A DNA stretch of 64,000 nucleotides from Amphibalanus amphitrite (taxonomy: Eukaryota; Arthropoda; Thecostraca; Balanomorpha; Balanidae). The notes under the pieces are model-generated. The model had not been told where the DNA came from, made no database searches, and saw only the letters and a list, made by a program, of their open reading frames with translations. The stretch lies in the NCBI RefSeq assembly GCF_019059575.1, contig NW_024881840.1, forward strand, positions 372,001-436,000. Reading direction: 5' to 3'. This document shows, piece after piece, positions 35,181 to 47,117 of the stretch; positions within the stretch are counted from its first letter, which is position 1; every line of letters starts with the position of its first letter. A program made the position numbers and the translations under genes.

Positions 35181-38111
35181 TAGGACGAAGTTATGATTCT
35201 GCAAGCAGGTGAAACGGGGTTAGCGAATGAGCCATTTAAAACAATATGAGAAAATTCCTCCGAATCACTCTGTCTTACTGCTACGCACTAATTCAAGTTC
35301 ACTGTGCGACTATCGTGCTGAAGACGCCTGGTGTCCGTCGTAACAATCAAATGTAGCTGCCGACAAACGGTGGTGAAAGACGCAGTTCTTTGTGACGCAG
35401 TCCTCCTCAACTTGTTTTATGTTTCGTGATGACTCGTATAGTGAAACACCTGCACACGTCGGCTTTGCAGCGCTTTATATTGTCAATAAAAAGTGCCGAA
35501 TGATGTCTTAATCAGGAAAACACTTAAGGGATTGGTTATGAAAATAGCTCAAGCAGTTGATTGTTTCCAACAACTCGAAATGATGGAATTCATTTTGCGA
35601 CGGTAGAACGTGCCTTCGAGCAAAGTTACATAGTCATGTGGGTTTAAACTATCTGCAAATGAGCGTCTTGTGAAATACAGTTCAGATATCTTGCTTGCTA
35701 ACATTTTCGTTTTCCTCTCATTGCACTGGTATCCAGTTCTTCGGAACAAATTGTGCTAAGACATATAGTTTGATTTCCATCTGTTCCATGCTTCCCAATC
35801 ACCTGTGACACTTGGGGAATGTGGCGTCTGTCTGACGAAGCGCGCTCCCATCCATACATGCGGCGTGCATCTCTGAATAGAAACGCCCCGATTGCCGACG
35901 CAGGGAGCCCGGCGCAATCCCAGCATGCATTCGGCCGGCCGGCGGGCGCTGGGCGGCGGAACCAATAACCGCCGCCCCGACAGCCAGTGCCGCAGTGCTG
36001 CAACAGCTGGCTGATGGCTTTTGTCGCCGGCTGTATTCGTCTCCGAGTGGACTGGGAACGGCCAAGGCCAGCCGAGCTATTCAGAGGTCTCCGGGCCCCG
36101 CGGCCGACCGCCGAACGGGGGTGACGCCGGCGCTCACCGAACGGGGTGGTCATTCAGACTTATTCATCGAGTATGCACGTTTCAGGTACACTGCTTACCG
36201 TCACGCCTCACTGAGTGTCCGACGTCTGTTGTCATCTGACGCCATACGTTTTATCGATGATCCTATCTTGCTTATCTTGTTCTTGAGTTTGCGCATCGTT
36301 TTCTGGCGTGCGGTCTATGACATAATTCGGCAGATAGCATGGTGCTACCTAATGTCGTACCGTAGGTCTGCAGTGGCTACGGCTCGTTCCCATAATGATA
36401 TATAACACAATTTGACGTCACCTGACGTCATCTGGCGTCACTGTGTCACGTGACGTCACACGACGTGCCACGTGACGCGGCGCTCCATCATCGAGTGACA
36501 GCGGGCGGCTCGGTGTGTCGCCTCCCGGCCGTCGCGTCATGATACAGCGTCACGCGAATCCGTCATGCGCCGCCTCTGTGTCGAGGGCGTTCCTCGACGG
36601 TTTTTTCTCGCGTCGACTGCCGTCGCTGCCGTCTCTGCTCTATGATCGATCTGAGGCGCGGTGTCGCGTTGTGCCCGTTTTTATGGATACCTGTCTGCCA
36701 GCGATACTTGTATATGTGACGGAGCAGCGCGCCAGGAAACGGTCCGAAAAACGTACCGTCTTGGCAGTGACACCGGCTGGGACTTCTACAGGGGCGGAGC
36801 GTCGTCCTGGGTGACTTTACAAGAGGTCACAGACAGACAGGAGAGGTCGCCGGAGAGGCGGGGTGGGAGGTGTATGAGACGGATGGTGTATCGAACCGCT
36901 GAAGCTGAATTAGAGACGGAGAACTTGCCGGAGAAAGGCTGCAGCTCATTTTTTTCTACTAATGAAATTATTAGAACCAGCTCATGGACCGTTTATGCGG
37001 CATTGTTGGGCTATCCACACCACCAATTAGGAATTTATTAGCTATGTCACTGGCATAATAGTGTGAGACTAGGGTGACCCGCGTGCTCCGCAACGCGAAA
37101 AGGGATATTTTCGATCGGCGGGTGTTCGGTTGTTCTTGTGTCGGTTGGGTTATCTATCCATTTCGGTCGATTGCTTTTTGACGGCTAAACGTTTTGGTTT
37201 GTGGAAAAAATATCCACCGCATCGAGGTGCCCGTGTCTGATAAGCATGCTTTCCACTTCAGAATCTGTCAAATGTGCTTTATAATTGAGGTGCGTAGTTT
37301 TAAGACAAATGAAAGGCGTAGATAATTTTCGCTAAAAATCGTTTTGCAGAGGTTTAAAACATTTATATTTTTAAGAATACTGTTGCTTGTCATGCAAACG
37401 TGATGATTGGATCTTGGAGAGAATTGAATGCTCTTTCTAATGATAGCATTTTCAATTATCAAGCGTATCAGGTTAAGCAGCAAATCCCGTGTATCTTTTT
37501 AGTGGCACATTATGGACAAATACCATTTTAATTCAGCGATTTTTCCACATTGTTTTTGATCAATTAGCTGTCCACAATTTTTCCATGAGAGGCGGTACAT
37601 TTCTCTTGGCAATTGACGTTGTTTCAACTCTCTCAGTCTGATGGTCACGGGAAAATAAAATAAAATCCAAAATCCGTTTGAAATGGCACTTTTTGAAATG
37701 AAATTGCCCTCACACTTGCACGTGGCGCGTGCCACCCCTGCACCGCACACTATTCGATTGCCCGTTCGATTCTCTACACGATGCTGTTTTCCCCGTGCCG
37801 ATCGGGCGCACGGCTACCGAGATATTGCACGGGGAACGGACCCGTGTCGGGCAAATTTAGCCATTTTCGCCCGTTTTTGCCAGCCGATTTATACATGTAA
37901 AGTCTATGACGCGAATTTGCACTTTTTGGGCACGCGCCACGCGCTCGCTATCGATCCGATCGAGCCGAGACCGCTCAAAGGCACGTTGTCCATCCTTGTT
38001 CTATAACTTGCGCAAATTTCAGCGCGGTAGGTGCAACGGTGTGACCTGTAACCCGCGCTACGTAGCACCATGTCGCGACCTTCGTAATAGACAGAAACTA
38101 CGCCTTCCTCA
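35181..38111. other. Intron 6, middle, with CRE-like motif cluster
   Basis: Non-coding. A GC-rich part lies at 35880-36160, a cluster of TGACGTCA and CACGTG words at 36412-36480, and AT-rich sequence at 37100-37680. From about 37680 to 38111 the sequence resembles the 3' part of the repeat units that follow (GCGTGCCAC, GCGCAAATTTCAGC and a terminal CAAATAGTAATATAGAC), so it is probably a third, incomplete unit. Confidence 0.5.
36412..36480. promoter_or_regulatory. Cluster of cAMP-response-element-like and E-box motifs
   Basis: Three perfect TGACGTCA octamers (36413-36420, 36423-36430, 36451-36458), one TGGCGTCA variant and two CACGTG hexamers lie within 70 bp. TGACGTCA is the classic binding site of CREB/ATF bZIP factors. 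Location in an intron and density suggest a possible enhancer, but chance amplification of a short repeat would look the same. Confidence 0.4.
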
Positions 38112-39500
38112 AATAGTAATATAGACAAGCGGCTGCGCCACTTGCTTTGCTGCGTGGTAGGAAAAAATTGCGGCACCAGCCAATTTGCTTTCGAATGGTG
38201 TTTGATTCATGTCGATGTGTCGTCTAGAAGCATAGATATGGACGGAAATGTGAAGAGAATTTAAAAAGAGCTGTTCTGAGGGCGTTGTTCGATGAAATTT
38301 GGGTGATACGGGGTCAAGACGGGTCAAAGGGGTCAGCCCCGGTCACTTTGGGTCAGGCCAGGTCACATAGGTCACCTCTCGTCCGCTGGGATCAGCCCGG
38401 GCCACTGTTCTGCTTTTGCCTCCACCACTACCCCTACCCCTATCACTACCCCTACCCCTACCACTACCCCTACCACTACCCCTACCCCTACCACTACATC
38501 TACCCCTACCCCTAACACTACTACTACCCATACTCCTACCCCTACCACTACCCCTACCACTACCCCTACCACTACCCCTACCACTACCCCTACCAATACC
38601 CCTACCACTACCCCTACTACTACCCCTACTACTACCCCTACCACTACCCCTACCACTACCCCTACCCCTACTACTACTTCTACCACTACCCCTACCCCTA
38701 CTACTACTACTACTCCTACCACTACCACTACCCCTACCCCTACCCCTACCACTACACTACCCCTACCACTACCCCTACCACTACCCTACCCCTACCAACA
38801 CCGCTGGGTCATGTCAGGTCACAGAATAATTGGATCCAATCAGTACTAAAATATCAGACCTAAAGTGTTCTCAGCCCTGCCTCTATTCGTGCCATTCCAT
38901 TACCCTTACTCGATTTTGTCGGAAATGGCGCTTTGTGGCAAATGTGGCGCATTGCGGCAAATGTGGCGCATCTGTACCTGTTGGTTGAGCATGCATCCTG
39001 GCACCAAATTGTACCCTTATCGGGCCATATTTGACAAAACTGTGCGATTTGCGGCAAAAATGGCGCCTTGTGACCAATGTGACGCATTGCGGCAAACGCG
39101 GTGCATTTTTATACGTGTATCACAAACTGTTTCCATTGAACGAAAATCAACACGTTCTCTCGCCACTTTTCATTCAAATTAATAACTTGCCGATCCGCCA
39201 ATGCGAGGCACTCGCCGCCGATCGGCATGCATTTAGTCCACAAAGTTGTCGACCCCGGCTCTCAATGAAGATCTACGAACCAATCAAAATTTCATTGGCG
39301 TTCTTCCAGCGCGCCCCACGCGCGAACCGTGCACCCCAGCGAGTCGGAACCTAGAAAAGGCGCTGACCCGCTCTGTCACCTAGAAGGTGTGCAAATTTCA
39401 ACCCCCTACGATATACCGTCTGCCCTGTAGGCCGGCTAAATTGAACCCACTACACGGCGTGGCGGACAGACAAACAAACAGACAGACGGATCCTGTTCAA
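38112..39500 (+). mobile_element. Repeat unit F1 with CHCTAC minisatellite core
   Basis: The unit starts ATAGTAATATAGACAAGCGG and ends just before the next copy of the same motif at 39501. In order: a ~280-bp head (AGCGGCTGCGCCACTTGCTT, GATATGGACGGAAA, GATGAAATTTGGGT), a stretch of RGGTCA words, a degenerate CCCTAC/CACTAC array (about 38422-38797), GGTCATGTCAGGTCACAG, a region repeating TGTGGCGCATTGCGGC, and a tail with GACAGACAAACA and CAAATAGTA. The central array translates into PLPLPL and VGVVVG artefacts. I cannot assign a class: a tandem-repeat core between conserved ends recalls Helitron-related or mini-me-type elements, while the GACAGA/TAGTATAG tail recalls RTE-type 3' ends. Confidence 0.7.
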
Positions 39501-41010
39501 ATAGTAGTATAGACAAGCGGCTGCGCCACTTGCTTCGCGGCGTAGCCATAAAATGCGGCAGCAGCCAATTTGCTTTCGAACGGTGTTTGATTTAAATTGA
39601 TCTGTCGTCTGGAAGCAGAGATATGGACGGAAACGTGCAGAGGAAAATTTTGAACATAATAACTTCGTTGGATGAAATTTGGGTCATACGGGATCAAGTC
39701 AGGTCAAGTTGGTCATCCCCGGTCACACTGGGTCAGGCCAGGTCATCTTCGGTCAGGCCAGGTCGTATAGGTCACCACGTCACATTGGATCGGCCTGTAC
39801 CACACTTCTACTACTTCTACCCCTACCCCTACCCCTACCCCTACCACTATCACTACTCCTACCACTACCTGTACCACTACCCCTACCACTACCACTACTA
39901 CAACTCCTACCACTACCTCTACCACTACCCCTACCCCTACCCCTACCACTACCCTTACCCCTACCCGTACCACTACCCATACCACTACCCCTACCACTAC
40001 ACCTACCCCTACCACTACCACTACCACTACCCCTACCACTACCACTACCACTACCCCTACCCCTACCACTACCCCTAACACTACCCCTACCCCTACCACT
40101 ACCCCTACTACTACCCCTACCACTACTACTACCACTACTACTACGGACTACCCCTACCACTACCCCTACTACTACCCCTACTACTACCTCTACTACTACC
40201 CCTACCACTACCCCTACTACTACCCCTAACACTACCCCTACCACTACCCCTAATACTACCACTACCCCTACATATACTACTACCACTACAGTACCACCAC
40301 TACCACTGGGTCATGTGAGGTCACAGACTATCATATAAACTAAAAAAAGAGTTCCTAACCCTGCTTCTACTCGTGTAATTCCATTATTCTTCATCATATT
40401 TGGTGGAAATAGCGCATTGCGACGAATGTGGCGCGTTGCGACAAACGTGGCGCATTTGTACCTGTCATTTTGTACTGCATCCTTCCACCGAATTGCACCT
40501 TTATCGGACCATATTTGATAAAGTTTTGCGATTTGCGACAAAAATGGCGCCTCGTGACAAATGTGGCGCACTGCGGCAAACGCGGTGCATTCGGTTAAGC
40601 GCATAAAAACTGTCTTTATTTACCGAAAATCAACACCTTCATTCTCCTCTGTTTATCAAAATAAATAACTTGGCCAATCCGCAAATGAGAGGCACCCGCT
40701 GCCGATCGTCATGCATTTTATTGTCAAAGTCCATCGAACCCGGCTGCCGATGCCTTGAAGCAAACTTGAGATCCGAGCAAAATTAGGAGAAAATGCACCT
40801 TTTTCCAGGGCGTGCCACGTGCGAACCATCCACCCCCCGGGACTCGAAACACGACACTGCACGTGCGCGTGACGTCATCAACACGTTGCGAAAATTTCAG
40901 CCCCCTCGACCGCACCGTTTGACCTGCGCACGGCGTCAAAGCACACCTCTGCACGGTGCAAACAGACACACAGACAGACAGAGTTTCATTTCACAAATAG
41001 TATAGTAGAT
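39501..41010 (+). mobile_element. Repeat unit F2, head-to-tail with F1
   Basis: Same layout and orientation as F1: head from ATAGTAGTATAGACAAGCGG, RGGTCA words, CHCTAC array at about 39801-40306, GGTCATGTGAGGTCACAG, TGTGGCGCA-type repeats, and a tail CAGACACACAGACAGACAGA ending CAAATAGTATAGTAGAT. Its array is longer and its flanks differ from F1 at many positions, so the tandem arrangement is not a very recent duplication. No coding region was found. Confidence 0.7.
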
Positions 41011-43319
41011 GGCTCATAAGGCTGGCAAGTGCAATTTTATTGTCTTGGGAGACAAATAAACCAGTGGTCGGGTCATTTCGTGCCTTACAAATGACACCAT
41101 TTTCCTACTTCAGTTGTCTAATTGCTGTTAATTTATCCAGGCCAGTGCTGGCTGGTAGGCCGGCCCACACTGATTCCGACCGGTAGCCTGCAGAGCGAAG
41201 ACCTGGGCTGGCGCGCTATGCTGTTATAGGTGCAAGGTACGAAATAGGTGCTGTTGTTTTTATGCTCGGGGTGGGTAGGGGGTGCAGGCTGACCTGGTGC
41301 GCCGGCCTCCCATTCAGTCTGCTGAGGTGCCAATGCCACCGCAATCGGCACAGGTAGTGAACTGTTTTATCGGCCATATTCGGGGAGAACCAGGCGCCTT
41401 GTTAGTCACAGCCGCCCTCTGCTCCTGACATTTGCAGCGCCTAAACGGATCATCACTCTGGCGATGTGCAGAAATATTTAGTATTGTTATTTAACATATC
41501 TGTTACATAACTGCTAATAAGTGAGGCAATCACAATTACTACGTAGTATAGACATAGTTATAGTTAATTGTACAGTGCTTTGCGTACTTTCGATTTTGCT
41601 CATTTGTCATCAAAATTCTTTTTAGACTGACACAGTGCTCTATATACTTATATAGTTCAGGTAGTGCACTGGCAATTTTAAGCGTACGTTATTGGACTTT
41701 TGCGAAGATCACTGATTCCTTCGCCTGGAGACGGGAGACAGACACCGAGAATTTGCTGAATAATGTGACTGACAACTCAGAGACACGATGCTACTATTTA
41801 ACTGTTACAGCCATCTTCATGCCTGTTTGACAACCAAACTCACAAGAAAAGTAGCTGTGTTGCCGCACAGGAGAAGGCCCTTTGAAGCCTTCTTTACAGC
41901 TCACAACAATGCAAGCTTTCTACAACCAGCCGTAATGCTCAGCAAGAAGAAATGTCGAACTTCAATGAGCGATGTTTTTTGGCGAGTGGCCTGGAGGCAC
42001 CCATGCAGGCAACTGTTGCTGAAAGCAAGCGCGTATTACAGCTTCAAAGTTAGCACTATCGCGAGAGCGGCCATATAACGAGCGAGTATGTGTAACTTCC
42101 GTTTGATGTTTGTATACAACATTTTTCTTTTTAATTTCGTTACGGTAATAAATAGTTGAAACATTCAGGCGGCCACTGTCCTGCTCTTCATCTATGACTT
42201 ACCTACCGGAGACCGAGTGCCTTACTCTTATTCGGTCAGGAGTAGCATAACTGACACTGTTTGCCGGGAGTGCCATTTCGCGTGCTCGTAATCACGCATT
42301 AACCGTTCATTAGGCGGTGGCGAATGGCTTCCCGACGTTAACGCATGCATGTCTGCGAGTCATACTCTTTGATTACGGCCGGTTATATGGAGTAAACTAG
42401 GCTTCTGCCCTCCCGGCTTGTGATATAAACGGGCTCACCATGCGCTCGCACGCTGCTCTCCGGGCAATCCTCCACTCGTATAATATGCAACAGCGGCTGG
42501 CAGCTGTGGTCGGAATCCTGCGGAGTGCTTAGTGCTGAGTGCTTGTTGTCGAGTGCAACTTATCTGGCACGGTTAGAACTTCACCGAGATAGCAGAATGG
42601 ATGCACTGTCTGGCTCTGGCGAGACCGTCTACACCTTTCAGAGTGCAGACTGCTCCATGCGCTGGTCCAGCCCTTCAAACAGCCTGGCTCCAGCGAAGGC
42701 TCGAACCGGCAGCGAATGCTGTCAAGTGTCAATCCCTGAAGTCCTGCAGGGTGTATATCGCCACACAGCTCGGCGTGTAGCCTGCTGTAATCGACTGTGA
42801 ATCGGTCCCGACATGGGCGAGCAATCTCCGGCGAGCAGTCCCGGTTCCCTGCAATTTCCATAGCATTGTGCCTGGTCGAACCGGCTGTAAAGAGGTTCCT
42901 ATTGCCGGCCGACCGGGGCCCGCGCAGCTCGCTGGCCTGACGGACATGTGACGATTAAAGAGATGACCTACTGCGTATCCAGAGACCCGGCGCGAATCGG
43001 GGTAACTGTTATCCATTGTCCGAAAATGGAGGCATTGCCAACTGTGCCGGTCGTAGGTTGGCTAACTACTCGGAGCTGCAGTGTTACCAACCATGCGAGT
43101 TTGAAGTGGCGAAGTAAGCAACAGGGCTGTAGGCAGTAGGCGAAAGTCGGCCTGATTGTCATTTTCGTGAAAGCTTTTATTTAGCCGTCATTGCACTGGT
43201 AGGTCTTTACTTATCTGTTCATCTGCACATGATTCGTTGATTATGCATGACGACACGATATAACTAGTTGGTTCATATGTTTAGGATGTTTAGTTTCACG
43301 CAACAACCGTCTGTTTCAG
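41011..43319. other. Intron 6, last part
   Basis: Mixed-composition intronic DNA with no repeat family shared with the rest of the window and no domain-bearing frame. It ends in the CTGTTTCAG acceptor. Confidence 0.5.
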
Positions 43320-43469
43320 GTGTTCAACCGCGACGAGCCGGACCATGAAAAGGAGCTGCGTGTCATTGTCAAGGCCAACGACAAGGGCGTGCCCTCGCTG
43401 GAGGGAACCTGCGCCTTCGTCGTCAACGTGCTCGATGTCAACGACAACGCGCCCATGTTCGACAAATCG
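43320..43469 (+). CDS. CadN: Neural-cadherin-like exon 7
   Basis: A 150-nt exon, phase 0 to phase 0, with a CTGTTTCAG acceptor and a TCG/GTGAGT donor. VFNRDEPDHEKELRVIVKAN stands for the LDRExxxxYxLxVxAxD region, DKGVPSLEGTCAF for the DxGxP loop, and VLDVNDNAPMF is a perfect calcium linker. DKS starts the next repeat. The donor is duplicated 47 bp downstream; the first copy is chosen because the second adds 47 nt and breaks the frame into exon 8. Confidence 0.95.
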
Positions 43470-43545
43470 GTGAGTCTCGGACGCTGGAGCATTGTCGGCC
43501 CATGTTCGACAAATCGGTGAGTCTCGGACGCTGGAGCATTGTCGG
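43452..43545 (+). repeat. 47-bp tandem duplication of the exon 7 donor
   Basis: Two essentially identical 47-bp units, each containing CCCATGTTCGACAAATCG/GTGAGTCTC; donor GTs are at 43470 and 43517. The unit takes in the last 18 nt of the exon and 29 nt of the intron. Splicing at the second donor would add 47 nt: fifteen further codons (SVSLGRWSIVG and so on), then a shifted frame in exon 8. A stop also follows if the intron is retained. Confidence 0.95.
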
Positions 43546-46167
43546 TGGTGATAGCAGAATGGCCATGGACTCAGTTCTGACCAAAAATGTGCAGTTGCTC
43601 GCATCGATCGAGAGCTGATGAAGGGACCACCAGATCACCAGCTAGGACCGGGCCGCGCCGCAATCCGCACATATTGTTTGCTGATTGGACCTGTTGGGTC
43701 ATTGCTTTCCAAAGCTTTAATGAAGTGCATCGATTTGTGTGTGTCATTTCCATCGGCGGCGGCGGCGCCGGCCGGCCGCCAAAGGTGAACTGTTTTGATA
43801 GTATTGATCGCTCTGTGGCGGTCTCGACGACGGCTGCGGCCGCTGGCTCGCGCACACCTGGGCCGCTCTCACGGCCACCGCTGCGAGACGGTAGAACCAC
43901 GACCGTCTCCCGACAGTGTATCATCGCGGACCGGAGGCTGCCACCAGGCCGGCCACCGCAGACATTAGTCGGATCAGCAGCACGGCCCGGAAAGCCGCCG
44001 AGATACGGGTGGATCCCTTCCCCAGCGACCTAATCCCCAGCGAGACAAATGACACATGGCACATGTGATGAACCGTGTGCTAGTCCTGATGGCGTGTTTT
44101 CTTACGTCTGGCTCAGTTGTCATAGAAACTGCTTCACTATACAAACCTATACCTACAACTTAAGCTGCTGCAGTCCGCGAGACAGTCGCCGGAAACTGAT
44201 AATGTATGTACATTGTAAGGTATCATCGGAACCGTCTTACCTGCCTTAGCTAGAGCTGCACTGTCATTAGCCGAATAGAAAATTGACTCGAGTAACGCTC
44301 GAGAAGGAGTTGACCATATGCATGACGTCGGGCGCAATGCTCCCTCACCACTCCGATTACCGGACATATATGGTCTAAGCCTTGTAAAACCTCCGGATTC
44401 TTCTGAAAATACGACTCATCCCTGGTCCGAAGACCTCCCATTATTCTCATTTTACCAGCCAGCTCAAAGTTCATCGCCGAATACCATCCATACACGAAGT
44501 AATGGGAACAAGAATGTAGGGACTACTATGTAGCTTGAGAACGCTCCATCATCTTCTGCTTGCGCTCTTGCAGCAAATATCCGGTATCGCATGGTTTTAG
44601 TCGAGCCGTACCGGCCTACCGGCCGATCGAGCGACGACGATTCGCCGCCCGACGACCAGACTCTGACGTTTCTCATAGTGCGCATACACGACCGGCCGTC
44701 TGCCCGCCGTCTCTCCCGGCTGGACGTTTGTCATGCGCGCTGCTTGACAGCCGCATGGCCATTTTCCCGTGCCGCTCGATCGACTGCTCTTGTGCATCTA
44801 TGCGGCCGACATAAGGAAGTGGGCAGACTTGGGACTCGATCGGATAGAATGGGAGTCGAGAGCTTTGGAGCTGACTGAGGACAGAGCCAGGGAAGTGACG
44901 TGGAAAGGTCAGTGTAAAGGTTGTCATCTGCCCAGAGACCGCGGCGGCAGATCATTCAGAAGGAGCGCCGATCAGCCGCCGTTTGCATCTTCAACGCTGC
45001 CAGCAATGCGCATTGCGCGGCTCGGCGCAGCGGCCTTACGTTGTCACCGCCCATATGCATCTGATTCGCTTTTGAGAATTAAATTGAATGTAGCATGTCG
45101 TGTATGTGAAATGAGGTGCTCAAATGGGTCGCAAGCGTACGCTCTCGTGCTCGCTAGGGTACGTGACCTCCTGCTAAAGGTTCCGCTGGGACGTAGTTAC
45201 TTCCTGGCGGGGTGTCACGGTGAATTCGTTACACCCTGTGGGCCAGGATGGTCGTGACGATGGCAATGGGATCACATAGGCCTATCACAAACGCGGCCAG
45301 AATTGGCATACCTGGAATGCAGAAAGATAAACGGAAATGTGGAGCAATTTTCCATCGCTAAAGCAGAACGAGAGGAAACGCTGGTGACACTTAATATCAC
45401 CGGGAAGTGATATTGAGTCATGACCCGAGAATGGTGCCGCGCTTGGCTTTTCCAAAAGATCGGTTTTAAAGCAGCCACCTCCTAAATGCTTCCTCGCTGA
45501 AGTGGCGATGAAGGCGAAAGTGTGAAAACTCCAGCATCTGCGGTCTACGGGCGCTTGACTACGGGGACATACTCACCGTCAACGTTTGCGGTGCTATTCC
45601 CTACACTGGCGTGACTACAAGAATATTATTCGTATAGGATGAAGTAATCAATGCTACATATATGATCCGTTTAATCTCATCTGAATCGATATCCCATTGG
45701 CGTTCCATTTCAGACTCGGATATGTTGCTACATTTTGAGCCGCCATATATCAGGCGTAGGTCTCGGTAGTCGACAGCCGTGGCAGACTATTGACTGGCCT
45801 ACATGCCTAGCCTGGTGAAGGTCGCCTGGAGCCTCGTGCCAGCAAGACATGCGACTTTACGACGCTAATTTGCCCTTGCCCTTTGATATTTTAAGTTGGA
45901 CAACCTTACTCTTCGTCACGCAGGTAGTGATTTCAGGTAGGTACAGCGGGTGACTTATGCGGACTTTGAGGTCATGCGGTACACTGCTAAGTCTGAGATA
46001 CCTATATGCATGTTTAAGGCATTACCAGTAAATGTTAAGACATCTCTTTCTCCATTCCACCATTCATTCACAGAATATCTTACAGAATATCTACAGAATA
46101 TCTTAGACCGCTCGAGCACGGCTTATTATTCACTGCGCCAGAATCGGCGCTGTGAGTCGTAGAGTTG
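43546..46167. other. Intron 7, first part
   Basis: Non-coding. GC-rich blocks occur at 43740-44000 and 44590-44760. No recognised element or gene was found. Confidence 0.5.
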
Positions 46168-46387
46168 CACTCTAGCCTCGTTACTCGGCCGATTCGTATT
46201 GGTAGTACACTCTAGCCTGGTATCCGGCCGGTTAGTATCGTTACACTCTAACCTGGCTACTCAGCGCGGTTCGTATGGTCACCCTCTAGCCTGGTTACTC
46301 AGCGCGGTTCGTGTGGTCACACTCTAGCCTGGTTACTCAGCGCGGTTCGTATGGTCACCCTCTGGCCTGGTTGTTCGGCCGGTTCCC
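46168..46387. repeat. Minisatellite, ~38-bp unit
   Basis: About six units start CACTCTAGCCTGGTTACT or close variants and continue with CAGCGCGGTTCGTATGGT. The middle three units are the most alike; the edges are degenerate. Confidence 0.85.
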
Positions 46388-46432
46388 AGCCATCCATCCA
46401 TGGTGACCGGTCGGCGCGCGCTGCTCGCTCTG

Positions 46433-46528
46433 AGCTGGTGGACGCTCCCGGCTGTAATGTAGACAGCTGGTGGACGCTCCCGGCTGTAATGTAGACAGCT
46501 GGTGGACGCTCCCGGCTGTAATGTAGAC
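46433..46528. repeat. Minisatellite, 32-bp unit, three identical copies
   Basis: Three perfect head-to-tail copies of a 32-bp unit starting AGCTGGTGGACGCTCCCGGC. Identity of the copies indicates a recent expansion. Confidence 0.95.
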
Positions 46529-46639
46529 GGACGGCTGGCGGCGAGCAGGTGCTACATAGCCGGTGCTGTCCGCCTGAGCCCCGGGCCCCGTGGACAGTGA
46601 TCGGTGGCCAGCGCCGCGGCCACGGAGATTTACACGCTG

Positions 46640-47117
46640 TCCGGTCTGTCTGGGCAAGGTCTGGCTGTAGTCTGTCTGGCAGGGTCGGACTGTAGTCTGT
46701 TGGTCTGGTAAGTTCTGGCCGTAGTCTGTCTGGCAGGGTATGACTGTAGGCTGTCTGTCTGGCCAGGGTCGGACGGCAGTCAGTCAGACCTGATGAGGTC
46801 TGACTGCAGTATGTATGAGCAAGGTCGGACTGCAGTCTGACCGTCTGACCAGGGTTGAACTGCAGTCCGCATATCTGTCAGGGCTGAACTTCACAGGCTG
46901 TCTGTCTGGTCAGGGTCGGACTGCAGTCTGTCTGTCTGACCAGGTGAGGTCGGACTGCAGTCTATTGGTCCTACCAGGTGAGGTCGAACTGTATTCAGTC
47001 TGTCTCGTAAGGTCGGGCTGCTGTATGTGTGTTTGCCAGGGTCGAACTTCAGTCCGTCTGACTGGCCAGTGGCCGTCTGTTGGGCTGCAGTCTGCCTGGC
47101 CTCCTGCCTGACTGTCA
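46640..47117. repeat. Degenerate minisatellite rich in CTGTCTG and GGTCGGACTGCAGT
   Basis: About twelve units of 35-45 bp built from CAGGGTCGGACTGCAGTCTG and GTCTGTCTGG words. Overlapping frames on both strands are translation artefacts of the repeat. Confidence 0.8.

Noticed and set aside
38372..40338. Long PLPLPL, PYHYPY and VGVVVG reading frames
   Set aside because: They are translations of the degenerate CHCTAC minisatellite in different frames and strands; no start context or flanking domain.
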